From Silene latifolia (lineage: Eukaryota > Streptophyta > Magnoliopsida > Caryophyllales > Caryophyllaceae): a stretch of 64,000 bases of DNA. Positions within the stretch are counted from its first letter, which is position 1; every line of letters begins with the position of its first letter. The notes under the pieces were generated by a model. The model was not told the DNA's origin. It did not search any database and was given only the letters and a program-made list of their open reading frames with translations. The position numbers and the translations under genes were made by a program. The stretch covers positions 13,143,541 through 13,207,540 of the forward strand of contig NC_133537.1 in assembly GCF_048544455.1 (NCBI RefSeq). The letters are read 5' to 3'. This document shows positions 44,927 to 55,902 of the stretch, in pieces.

Positions 44927-44946
44927 CTTACTCGAGGACGAGTAAG
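44927..44946 (+). promoter_or_regulatory. Pre-PPT hairpin of element D (terminal copy)
   Basis: Stem CTTACTC/GAGTAAG, 7 bp perfect, loop GAGGAC. It ends 19 nt before the 3' LTR; AAGTGTGGGGAGA lies between. Confidence 0.75.
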
Positions 44947-46173
44947 ATTTAAGTGTGGGGAGATTTGATAAGTAGCATTTTAGTCGTATTTTACCCCGCA
45001 TTTATACCTTATTCCGACTCGATTTTGTGTGCTTAAATGTTTAAATAGCTCATTTAATAACTAATTTATAATAATTAGTCGTTTTAATTATAATTAATAA
45101 TTAATGTATTTTTATATAATATTAGTATTATAATTACTTTATTAATATTATATAGGTGAAACGGAAAGCAAGGCGGGATTTGCGAACCAAGACGAGTCAA
45201 GGTGACGGGACAAAGTTGTAAGTCAAAGAGGAGAGGAAATAAAGGTCAACCTTTGACCTTTTACTATCAAAGTCAACCGTTGACCCACCTCCATCATCAG
45301 CATCCCTGCACAACACAACCGCCATTACCATCCTCCATTCAACTTTCATTTACCTCCTTCGTCATTCACCATTAACGACCCATTATTCACCATCTCCCAC
45401 CATTAGACCCACAACTATGACAGCCTTCATCACCCGACACCGCCAACAACTCTTACCAGCAGCAATTTACAACTCCATTGTCACCATCCATCATCAACCT
45501 CCTCACCACCATTCAACCCGACATTCACTCACTCTGCATCCCCGAGCCCAATTAATCAGCAACAGTGGCAACAACTACACAACATCACCACAACAATCAC
45601 CATTCGCCCATTCATCATCATCACCCAATTCACCATTATTCATTTTCACCTTCATCACCATTGTCGACATACCCCGATCACTAACACACCTCCTCTGCTA
45701 CTTCACCATTCACCACCATCAATATCGACAACAACAGTCCACTGTCACCATCTCACCTACTCTGTACCCGTCACCACCATTCATTCATCTTCACCCGCAC
45801 GAAACACCAACATCAAAACCACCATTATCTACCTTCACTGCTCCTTCACCTCCTCCATTTCACAACCACCTTCTTCATTAATTCGACTTCCATCAACCAC
45901 CATGGCAACCACCCAACATTTAAACCCACATTCACCACCATCTCCACAAATCCAATTCCCACCATTAAACCACAACTGCTCCTCCTTCATTCAAGCATTA
46001 TCAGCTCCGCTTGAACTTGGAAATGAAGGGAAGAAGGAAGAAGTCGGGAAGAGTAGTAGTGTATGCGTTCAAGCTAATCGAGCAACCCAAATCCAAGATA
46101 CCATTGCTGCTCCTTGAATTCGAATCACCAATGACGAAATAAGAATCGAAACCGAGTTTATTTGAAGTTTTGT

Positions 46174-46447
46174 GTCCTCTGCCGGTACCCCGGCAGCCGA
46201 CTCCCTCAACCGGCAGAACACACCCATTTTTTCCTCCTTTTTGTGAAAGTCTCGCTACCGGCATAGCAACCGGCAGCCGACGAACCGGCATAACGCACCA
46301 AATCAAAATCTCGCATCAACTTTTGTCTCTTCTACCGGTGCCCCGACAGCAGCTCAACCGGCACACAACAACAAACATTAATTCTCCTCCTTTCTTCAAG
46401 TGGTCTCGCTACCGGTATCATGCCCGGCCGCCGGTGGACCGGCATGG
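46174..46447. repeat. Four CCGG-type palindromic modules, 3' LTR of D
   Basis: Counterparts of 28790-29062, with better-preserved CCGG sites (for example CAACCGGCAGCCGACG near 46266 against CAAACGACAACCGACA near 28882). Confidence 0.8.
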
Positions 46448-46596
46448 CTCCACCTTCTTCGTCTTTGACTTTCCCTTTCCCCCTTTTATTTTTTGTTTTG
46501 TTTTAATAAGAATCCTGTATGTGTCCTTTTTGTTTAGGGGTCGATTGATTTTGTATTATTAGGATTAGTATTATTATTATTAGCATTATTATAATA

Positions 46597-46962
46597 CTAG
46601 TGTAGATCCCGCGCAAATGCGCGGTAAATATAGGCCTTTTAATTTTTAGTGTATTAGTTATAGATTTTAGATTTATATCTCGCGAATTTTTATAAAAAAC
46701 AACTAATATTAAAATTAATCAAAAGAATTGAATAATTCCAGGAATTGTGCTTTTTATGAAAATATTTTAACTACATCAAATTTATTAAAAAAAAATTTTT
46801 TCGTCACGAAGTTAATAATAGGAGATACAGTTTTTATGTATAGATTATTTTAAATGGAAAATTAGTTTAATAAATGAAAATCTAATTTGTTTCCATATAT
46901 AAGTTTGAGCACTTTGGAGGGAAAACTTTAGAGAAGTTGTATTCTCTTAGTATATAGGAGGA
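46597..46962 (-). mobile_element. Non-autonomous Helitron (366 bp), with empty site in window
   Basis: On the minus strand it starts TCCTCCTATATAC and ends with the hairpin CCGCGCA/TGCGCGG (46609-46624), then GGATCTACA and CTAG at 46600-46597. It is inserted exactly between A and T. The 5' LTR of D at about 29205 shows the same target uninterrupted, so both ends are proven to the base. There is no coding sequence, so replication proteins must come in trans. Confidence 0.95.
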
Positions 46963-48138
46963 TTATTGTTATTATTAGATTAATAGAATACTATAAAGAG
47001 GACATTAGACAAGAACACTACAACTTCACTTACACACACTACCACAATTTAGATTAGAAAATTAGACTAGTTAGTTCATCTTTCTCTCAATATTGTAGAA
47101 CCCTAATATTTCCGCTCTCATTTTCATTCAATAAAAAGTTGTAATCTTTCTTTAATTTTAGTTTAATTCTTCCTTTGTTCATTCAAGTTCTTCATTTTCT
47201 CAAGAGTATACAATTAGTCATTTGGGTTGTATTTGGGAGACAAGAAGAAATTCATCTTCCATTATTATCCAAGTTTGTTCCTTTCCTCTTTGTTGGTACA
47301 ATCCTCATCTTTCATTTACATTTACTTCAATTATTTACATTTCTTATGTTGTTTAATCATTATTCATTTAAAGTAGTAACCTTTATCATGTTTGCAATGT
47401 TTACTTGTATTTTGTTGCAATTTGTTGTTAATTTCTCACCCATGAACATGAGTGAGTAGTCTCATCTAAGGTCTAGGGGGAATTTGGGTAATTAAGGGGA
47501 AGAATTTGGGTTGTTAACCTTTTGAATTGGGTGATTATGTGGTTTCTACTCTTAATGCATTTGAAGTGTTTGTGGAAATGCCTCAATGAAAATTGGACAT
47601 TTCATTAACATGTTTGGCTTACCTTGGTGCATTGTGCTATTAGATAGTTTTAGAAGTGTATCGATGAGTTTTAATGAAAGTTAGAACATCTCTTTGATGC
47701 ATTCGATCCGTCTTGGTGCTCATGCTATTGGGTAGTCTTTATGCTTTATTTTTAGCTAGTTCATCTCGATCAAGTGACAACTTATTGAGGAGCTTAAGGT
47801 GACTAAGAAATTAGTCTTAAACCCTTGACCACTATTATTACCCTTCTCTTGTTAGACCTTGTTTCTCCCCCTAATTGCCCTTTGTGAACCCAAAGACCTT
47901 AGCCTTCCCTTATTAATTAAAAAACAATTTCATTTAATTTAAATTTTATACCTTATTGCATCTTAGTTTACAGTTTAATCAACCTCTTACTTTTGTTTGA
48001 CTAAAATAGGACTTGAAACGGACTAAGTATACACCCCCGCCATCTTTGTGTTCGACACCCTACCTTATACTACTTAATTTGGGTTCTTTATAAATTGTTT
48101 TTGATTGGGAAGTGACGGCAAATCCCTACATCAGCGTT

Positions 48139-49587
48139 GTCCATTGACTTTGAAAGCTTGGTCTTCATCGATTACTTCAACCGACCCATAGAGAAAACTC
48201 GGACCACGGTGAAAGGCCCCGACCACTTTGACTTTAGTTTCCCCGAGAATAGCTTGAACCTTAATTTAAAGAGGAGAACCAAATCTCCCACCTTGAACTC
48301 CCTCCTTATAATAGCCTTATCATGGAATCGCTTTGTCTTTTCCTTATACAACCTAGAGCTCTGATAAGCCTCTAGCCTAAACTCCTCTAATTCATTGAGG
48401 TCAAGTAGTCGCCTTTCCCCCGCACTTTTCAAGTCAAAGTTGAGAAGTCGGATTGCCCAATGAGCTTAAGGCTCCATTTCCACCGGTAAGTGGAAAGGCT
48501 TTCCATACACCAACCGGAACGGTGAAGTTCCTATCGGTGTTTTGAAAGCGGTCCGATAAGTCCATAATGCATCGTTGAGCTTGATTGACCAATCCTTCCT
48601 TGACCGACTCACGGTCTTCTCAAGAATCATCTTAATCTCTCGATTTGAGATCTCGGCTTGTCCATTAGCTTGTGAGTGGTAGGCAAGACTACGCCTATGT
48701 TGCACCCCATGTTTCCTTAGAAGAGCATCCAATGTCCTTTCCCGAAAATGCATTCCACGATCACTAATCACAATTCTTGGAACTCCAAATCTTGGAAATA
48801 TGATTGTCTCCATGAGTTTTGTCACCGATTTTGCATCACAAGTTTTCGTTGGAATAGGTTCAACCCATTTGCTCACATAATCAACCGCAACAAGGATGTA
48901 CTCATTCCCATGGGATGAGGGAAAAGGACCTTGATATTCAATCCCCCATACATCAAATAGCTCTACTTCAAGAATGTAGTTTGCGGGCATCTCATGCCTC
49001 CTTGAAATGTTTCCACTTCGTTGGCATTTGTCACATCCTTTGACATAGCTTGCCACATCATGAAATAAGGTAGGCCAATAGAAACCGCATTGGAGCACCC
49101 TTGCGGCGGTTTTTCTTGAACTTCCGTGCCCTCCACTTGGCATGTCATGGCAATGAGAGATTATGGACTTTACCTCTTCATTTGGAATGCACCTTCTAAT
49201 TATCCCATCCGCACAAGACTTGTAAAGGCATGGTTCCTCCCAAAAATATTGCTTAAGATCGTGAAAGAACTTCTTCCTCTTATGGGAGTCATAGTCATGT
49301 GGGATGACCCCGGATACCAAGTAGTTGACATAATCCGCGTACCAAGGGACATCTATTAAAGCAAGCGCGAATAATTGATCATCCGGCAAGGAGTCGTCAA
49401 TCGATAGCCCATCTTTCACATTCTCATGGAATAGCCAAGAGAGATGGTCGGCTACTATATTCTCCACACCCTTCTTGTCTCTTATTTCAATATCAAACTC
49501 TTAAAAAAAAGTATCCACCGGATCAAGCGGGTTTTGATTCCTTCTTGATTAGCAAATGCCGCAACGCCGTATGATCGGTGTGTATTC
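48139..49587 (-). pseudogene. Integrase and RNase H end of element A
   Basis: The minus strand opens at 49587 with the RNase H piece YTDHTALRHLL, shifts frame at the A8/T8 run 49503-49510, and continues as [11 protein letters not shown] into integrase (49467-48466). Integrase shows the HHCC zinc-binding region (MPSGGHGSS, then CDKCQR), then the core with Asp in WGIEYQGPF context (VWGIEYQ, D replaced or displaced), Asp in ISDRGMHF, and Glu in [12 protein letters not shown]. One in-frame stop after LPVEMEP (48466-48468) interrupts before the C-terminal module (FKVGDLVLL, WSGPFTVV), which ends at a stop near 48172. The rest continues beyond element D at 27577. This is the only trace of pol among the Athila-type elements in the window. 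Confidence 0.85.
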
Positions 49588-50146
49588 CGTATTTTTATTT
49601 TTATTTTTTGGGATTAACGGATCTTTTAAAACGGATATATCCGTATTAATATTAGAATGGGTTTTAATACTCGTAGTTTGTTATTTGAATAGTTAAGAAA
49701 AATTTTTGCTTGTTCATTTGCATGATATTTTTGTTTAATCTATGTATCATATTTGACACATTTCACGTTAATGAAATACCATTCTGAATAAGAATTTGTT
49801 TCTGATTTGCAGTGCTTTGAGGGGATGATTTGGAGTGAAGATTTAGTGTAAGATTATGAAGAGGTTCTTATTTTCGATTTATGGCTTAGATTTCATGTGA
49901 TATTAGGTTTATGGGTCGAATTTACACGCATTGTCAGAGCTTTAAGTGTTTAACTAACTATTTTAATAATGCAATTTTAGGGTAAATCTATTTTCTTAAA
50001 ATAAGACCATTTAGTAGATAAGATCAAGTATTTACGTATTTTCAGAACCTAATCGCTTGTCTTACTTTTGGTATGTTTCCATCTCTGAGTTTGGCTGAAC
50101 TCATGAAGCTTAATCGAAATTATACATGTGCGGATTTTCCAAGGTG
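49588..50146. other. Unassigned 560 bp between broken element A and the LINE
   Basis: It begins with a T-rich run (ATTTTTATTTTTATTTTTTGGG) that is the reverse complement of a LINE-like 3' tail (CCCAAAAAATAAAAAT, also at 53019). No ORF or RNA gene seen; TTTCTGATTTGCAG near 49800 is a possible splice acceptor without context. Confidence 0.4.
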
Positions 50147-53033
50147 CGCTAAATCAGATGTCGCTATTTAAGGCCCCAGGGCTGGATGGTTTCTAAGCCT
50201 TGTTTTATCAATCGCTGTGGGATGTAGTCGCTCCAAGTCTATGTCGTCTGGTTTTTAATGCTTTGTACGATGAAATTTTCTCATAGGGCCTGGGTGATAC
50301 TTTTATTTCGCTAATACAAAAAGTGGAGCATCCGCATTTGGTCACCCAATGTTGTCCAATTGGGCTTTGTAACGTGGTTTGTAAAATAATAACGAAGATG
50401 ATTGTGAATCGTCTAACACCCGTCCTGCCTTTCTTATTAGCCCAGTTCAAACGAGTTTTGTACCGAAGCGTCAAATTGTTGATAATATCATTCTCGTTCA
50501 ATAAGTCCTTCATTCAATGAGAAGTAAGAAAGGAATGAAGGGTTTTATGGCCCTTAAACTCGATCTTGAAAAGGCGTATGACAAATTGGAATGGCCATTT
50601 ATTAGGCATACGTTGCTTGACATGAGGTTCCCAGAAAGAATGGTACATACTATCATGGAATGTATCAAGTTATCTTCACTGAGTATACTCTGGAATGGTG
50701 AAAAAAATTGAAGCTTTTGCGCCAACGAGAGGTATCCGTTTAGGAGATCCTTTATCACCATTTTTATTTACCATTTGTATAGAAAAATTAAGCCAACTAA
50801 TTGAGTATGAGAATCGTGAAAATAATTGGAAAGGATTTTGCTTTTTGCAAAGGAGGTCCTGTTTTATCGCATCTTTTCTTTGCTGACGATATTATTCTAT
50901 TCGTAGAGGGATCGCTAGATCAAGCTCGGATTATCAAAAAGTGCCTCAACATTTTTTGTCAAGCTTCGGGACAACGAGTGAGTTTTGCTAAGTCCAGAGT
51001 TTATTTCTCGCCAAATGTTGATGATTTGCTTTTGGCTGATATTAGCCGTGAATTGAATATTGAGGCGACGGAGGACTTGGGAATGTATTTGGCAATGGAG
51101 ACGATCAATGGACGAGTTACTAAAGAAACTTTTGATTTTATTGCTCATAAAGTCTACAAAATATTAACTGGCTAGAGATAAAAAAAACTGTCATTGGCAG
51201 GACGAGCGACTCTTATTCAATCAACTTTGACAGCTATTCCGTCATACGTTATGCAAATAGCAAAATTACCTCGCTCTTTAGGTGACGATCTTGACAAGAA
51301 ATCACCTAGATTTTTGTGGGGTGGTGACCAGGAATCTCGTGGGCTGAGTTAAGTCGCGTGGGACACGGTAACGAAAGAAAAATCGAGTGGAAGTTAGAAA
51401 TGCGTTCTATGAGAAAAGTTAACGTCGCTTTCATGGCAAAGATCGGTTGAAGAATGCTTACAGAGCCCAATTCTATATGGGCTCGGGTCATTCGATACAA
51501 ATATTGTAAGGACAGATGTGACACGAATATGTTTGAACCGAAACAAGACAATTCCAATGCTTGTAAGGGAATTGTGGAAGCGATGGAAGCTACCAAGTCG
51601 GGGATGGGGTCAACCGTTGGCAATGGAGTTGATAATCTGTTTTGGCACCAGTGTTGAGCGACGGCCTGCCTCCTAATCGATCTGACTCCGAGCCACATTC
51701 CTGGCGTGATTAGGGGCCTGCTGAGTGGCGGATATGTGGTAGGCGCAATCGGGGTGGCGTTGGGAGGTTTTTGCAGAATTCCTAGCACCAGAGATACTTC
51801 AAACTATTGCATCCTATGAAGTTATTCCAGAAGATGAGAACTCCGATCAGGTATATTGGGCAGAAACTTCGTCAAGCTAATTCTCCATTAAATTCGAGGT
51901 CAACCTCATTCGGGGTGACATTGATAGTGAGGCAGATGGGATATGGAAGCTCCCATGGAAGACGTGGGCACCACAAAAAATGAGAATGTTCCTTTGGTTG
52001 CTGATGTACGATAGAGTTATGACTAATGTTAACCAAACTCGGCGTTCGTTTACTGATGATCCTTGTTATGGGGTGTAGGGTGATAGGGAGGAGGCTACGA
52101 AAGTTTGGAACCTATTCCCATTTGTCAAAGACCGTCACTTTCTTGAAATAATGGAGGCTCGGGACTGGATTGTGTTCATTCGCATAAAGGAAGGGCAGAT
52201 CTTCGTCCTTGGGCGAGTACTTTTACTGTCATTGTGTGGTGGATTTGGCGTTGGAGGAATTGCCACGTTTTTGGAAGAGATGAGGTAACCCCTCTGAACT
52301 TGTTTACATTTCTTACGCAACGGATCTGGGAAGTTATCAATGCACGAGAAACGATGGATGTGTGTTTTAAATCGACGGAACGAGTTCAAAGGGAGATTTT
52401 TATTCGCTGGGTAGCACCACCGTTTGACTGGGTAGCATTAAACATTGATGGAGCGTCAAAAGGGAATCCGGTTTTATCTGGAGTAGGGGGAGTGTTTCAT
52501 AATTCGGGTGGTCAGATTATTAAAGCTTTTTTTTGAGAAATTGGGAATTGTGACGGTGACATGAGCGGAAACTTATGGCTTTGAAAAGAAGTCTTATGAT
52601 TGCTTTGAAACACAAGATTCCCCACCTTATTATTCAAAATGATTCGAAACTTGTTGCTAATATGATGGAGGCAGAACAGTCATACCCGTCGGCGCAAGCT
52701 TATTTGATACAGATTTGCAAGTCATTCATTGAAGACTCGCATTGGCAAGTGCTGATTATGCACATATATCGGGAGACTAATATGTGTGCATATTGGATGG
52801 CAAATCTTGGAGTATCACAAACGATGCAGCTCTGTCGTGTAGATCATACTAGTATGCCGACTCATTTGTTCCATCTTATTCAGCAAGATATGGGGGGAGT
52901 TGTTGGGCCGCGTTTTATGCCTATGTTTCCGTTTTAATTTGTTGGTTGTCTGTTTCTCTTAACAGGTTGTTTTACGTTTCGTTTACTAGTTTGGATGTAA
53001 CCCGCTTCTCTTAACCCAAAAAATAAAAATTAC
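50147..53033 (+). mobile_element. L1-type LINE ORF2 remains with RNase H, 5'-truncated
   Basis: Broken frames in order give: KAPGLDGF near 50190 (start of RT, with a stop just after), IGLCNVVCKIITKMIVNRL (50355-50415), the motif-A Asp in ALKLDLEKAYDKLEW (50550-50595), RGIRLGDPLSPFLF (50728-50770), the catalytic FADDIILF (50878-50902), SGQRVSFAKSR, a zf-RVT-like region (WAPQKMRMFLWLL near 51970), and RNase H (NIDGASKGNP near 52443, continued to 52937). It ends with CCCAAAAAATAAAAATT near 53033. No endonuclease domain or ORF1 is seen. Many stops and frameshifts: long dead. Confidence 0.85.
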
Positions 53034-53127
53034 ATGACCCTATTGAAAAAACATTCACAGTCATTATCTTTTGTAATGAGTAGTTCTACAATGTCTTATA
53101 ATAAACCATTTTATAAAAGACTTAGTG

Positions 53128-53345
53128 TGTGTTTGGCCTAACTTTTGAAAGTGTTTTTTGGCTAAAAAAACACAAATCGACTTAACGAACCGTTTTCTAA
53201 AAAGTTGAAAATAGTTTTTCAAAAGCTCGAAAACCGTCTTTTTGTCCTTAAAAATAGAAACAACATTTTGAAAAGCACTTCTAGGAAATTAAGCTTCAAA
53301 ATCAAAAACACTTTTTCAACAAGTTAGGTCAAACATGCTCTTAGT
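53128..53345. mobile_element. Foldback MITE, hAT-like
   Basis: Left end GTGTTTGGCCTAACTT and right end AAGTTAGGTCAAACATGC are inverted repeats. An 8-bp CTTAGTGT stands on both sides (about 53120 and 53338-53345), matching the hAT duplication length, though the two TIR ends are offset by about 3 bases. Confidence 0.55.
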
Positions 53346-53572
53346 GTACACAAATAGGATCTTACAACCTGTTGTATAGTAGCATTGTATAATAGGCCCA
53401 TATATTATATATTAAACTATCTAAGCCCAATAAAAATAAAAAAAAATTATACGCATCTCCTTTTTCCCTAATTCTGATTTCTCTTCAGTCGACAAACCCT
53501 CTCTTTCCCTTTTCTAAATTTCTCTTAAACGACAATCGACAAATGTCCCTTCTCCATAATTCTGATTTTAAA

Positions 53573-53693
53573 ATGGTAAAAGGGAAGCAATTGACATCAT
53601 CATCACGGAGGAAAAACGCATCTAACAATATTTCGGTGAACGAGAAGCAACTTACATCATCATCAAGAAGGAAAAAATGCATCTAACAATACT
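53573..53693. repeat. 60-bp tandem duplication
   Basis: Two copies with shared GAAGCAA, ACATCATCATCA and GCATCTAACAATA landmarks at 60-bp spacing. Confidence 0.7.
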
Positions 53694-53714
53694 TTGAGGT
53701 AAATTTCTACACCA

Positions 53715-54040
53715 ATCATACGAACTATTATTAAAAGAATACGAGTTAAAAAATACGAGTACATAAGAATACAAGCTATTAAGATAAGAACACGAGCTAA
53801 TGTAAAAAGAATACAAGCTTAAAAGGATCACGAGCTTAAAAATACAAGCACATAAGAATACGAGCTATTAAGATAAGAATACGAGCACATAAGAATACGA
53901 GCTAATGTAAAAAGAACACGAACTTAAAAGGATCACGAGCTTTAAAATACGAGCACAAAAGAATACGAGCTATTAAGATAAGAATACGAGCTAATGTAAG
54001 AAAATACGCGCTAATGTAAAAATAATACGAGGTTCAACTA
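53715..54040. repeat. ACGAGC minisatellite
   Basis: Degenerate units of about 17-22 bp of the type AAGAATACGAGCTATTAAGAT, with AAAGGATCACGAGCTT variants; higher-order blocks repeat. Confidence 0.75.
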
Positions 54041-54322
54041 TTTTCATGCATTAGAAATTTTGGATAAAAAAATTCCTTCAAGATGATGCTCATTCACGAG
54101 TCACGTCATATGATTTGATCTGCATAGTCAATTAATTATAATAATTTAAGGGAGAAGATGATTCATTAATTGAATGATGGAGGAAGATGAAGAGGAGAGA
54201 GAGAAGGAGGATTAGATTGAAAATTGGATTCTTTACTTTTTTTTTTTCGAAATTATTTGAAAAAGGACTAAAATCCTTGGATGTACAATGTTATTGTACA
54301 TCGAGTTAGATAGTCTTAGAAC

Positions 54323-54515
54323 TGTTTAGTGTGTATTTTGCCTAGTTTTTTAAAAGTGTTTTTGGACCTAAAAGAACTTTTTAGCTAAATACATCATTAT
54401 TTAAAAGTTACAAATAAATTCTTAAAACTTCAAAAACCATCTTTTTTTCCCATAAAAATTCTAGCTTGAAAAACAAAAACTCATTTTTAACAAGTTAGGT
54501 CAAACAAAAACCCTT
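54323..54515. mobile_element. Second foldback MITE of the same family
   Basis: TTAGTGTGTATTTTGCCTAG on the left and ACAAGTTAGGTCAAAC on the right mirror the element at 53128-53345, in a more diverged form. No clear target duplication. Confidence 0.45.
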
Positions 54516-54637
54516 TTCTTTTCTTATCAAAAAAAAAACTTTTCTTTTATTACCTAAAATAATGCAATAAAATATTTCATATAAACAACCATGATTTATG
54601 GTGACGGCTTGAGATAGAGTTCCCTTATTAAGAGCAA

Positions 54638-55646
54638 CTAGTATTGGTGCCCGGCTTTGCCCGGACTACCTCTACTTACCATTAATTTTTTTTTTCATTA
54701 ACTAAAATTACTTAAAATTGCATAACCCATAAATTTATCATTAATATATTTTTTATAACATATCCTAAAATTACGATGAAATAAATTTTGAGACAAATTC
54801 ACTACTCCCGCTATTAATATTTTACTTTTATTAATGAAACAATAGTAATAACATTTCACTACTTGTCCGTAATCATTGTTACCTTCACTACTCCCGCCGT
54901 AATTATTGTTACTGTCACTATTGCCGCATTAATATTGATTATTTCACTACTCCCGTCGTAATTATTGTTACTTCCACTATTGCCGCATTAATATTGATTA
55001 TTTCACTACTTCCATTGTTGTTTCTACCACTCTCACTAATCTCGTTGATAATATTGTTACTTTTACTAATCAAATGGGTGATTACTATCATATAACTATA
55101 TCCAATGTTACTACAATTCTTTTCTTTACTGACGAAATTACTTTTACTACTTAGGCATGCAATTTTAAGAGGATTATATATTTATATAAATATATTTCAT
55201 ATATGCATTAAATCAAATCGAAAGAATTATGCAATATTATATATTATGGAATCTAACTTGAATTATTTATAACCTACTTATTATATTTTTGTATGTTAAA
55301 TAATTAACATCTCTATACATCTAATAAAATATAAAATTTAATAAAATTGCATAGATTTTAAATTTAATATATAATTTTATGATGATAATAATTAATACCA
55401 TAAGTGTGCATGTTTATACTAATTAATTATTTTATTTTAAGGAAATTGACCATGTTTAGGAAAATTACCAAGCTTCTATATAATTTAATTTTAACCCAAG
55501 TTATATAATATTTGTATTGAGATCCCTTAATCGGGTCCATCACACGGTGCTATTGATTTAAAACTATATAGTATAATTAATTTGTATAACTTTCTTTAAT
55601 TACATTGAAGTCCCTTGGTTTCTGGATTTAATATATAGTATTGATG
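54638..55646 (-). mobile_element. Helitron of a second family (about 1 kb)
   Basis: On the minus strand the 3' end has a GC hairpin (CCGGGCAAAGCCGGG, about 54650-54665), then CACCAATA and CTAG (54641-54638) followed by T. The probable 5' end near 55646 reads ACTATATATTAAATCCAG, a Helitron-like start without a clean TC. The interior contains ACTCCCGC.GTAATTATTG tandem repeats (54795-55060). No coding sequence. Confidence 0.65.
54795..55060. repeat. Tandem repeats inside the 54.6-kb Helitron
   Basis: Units of about 60 bp built on TTTCACTACTCCCGTCGTAATTATTGTTAC and CACTATTGCCGCATTAATATTGAT, about four copies. Confidence 0.6.
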
Positions 55647-55902
55647 ACAAGTGGTTCTTGTTCTTGGGGTTGTCAATAAGAACCCATGTAATACCCTGTA
55701 TTTAAGATGGTAGAATTATATTAAAATGAGTTTTTAAATGATATTTAATAATTAAATAAATTGGAGAATTAAGTTGTAAGACGGGAATAAAATAATTAAA
55801 TAATATTGAGATGGGAATTGATGGAGCTCGTGTATGGTACACGTGTGAGGCGTGTGGTGTAGTATTGATGACATAAGTATAATTGTATGCTACTACTAAT
55901 AA

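Larger units (their letters stand above)
27582..48133 (+). mobile_element. Element D: complete Athila-like gag-pro retrotransposon with nested inserts
   Basis: Ends are TGATAAGTAG and CCTACATCA, flanked by a perfect 5-bp duplication GCGTT at 27577-27581 and 48134-48138. The 5' LTR (27582-38934) is interrupted by element B and the 3' LTR (44966-48133) by a Helitron. With inserts removed both LTRs are about 2.80 kb. The 6031-bp interior has gag and protease only. It sits in the integrase C-terminus of element A. Once the Helitron is set aside, the LTRs differ by a small number of substitutions. Confidence 0.92.
44966..48133 (+). repeat. 3' LTR of element D (2802 bp plus Helitron)
   Basis: TGATAAGTAG to CCTACATCA, preceded by the PPT and followed by TSD GCGTT. 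It carries the same modules as the 5' LTR (46174-46447) and a 366-bp Helitron absent from the 5' LTR. Confidence 0.93.
13662..49587 (-). mobile_element. Element A: Athila-like retrotransposon, 5' half lost, heavily nested
   Basis: Minus-strand Athila-type element. From left to right it holds the 3' LTR, 3' non-coding region, env-position ORF, a spacer with palindromic modules, and integrase and RNase H remains. It is split by element C (17347-24065) and by element D (27582-48133). Once the insertions are taken out, the pieces line up in correct Athila order. Pol stops abruptly at about 49587, inside RNase H; RT, protease, gag and the 5' LTR are absent. It must be the oldest layer of the nest. 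Confidence 0.85.
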
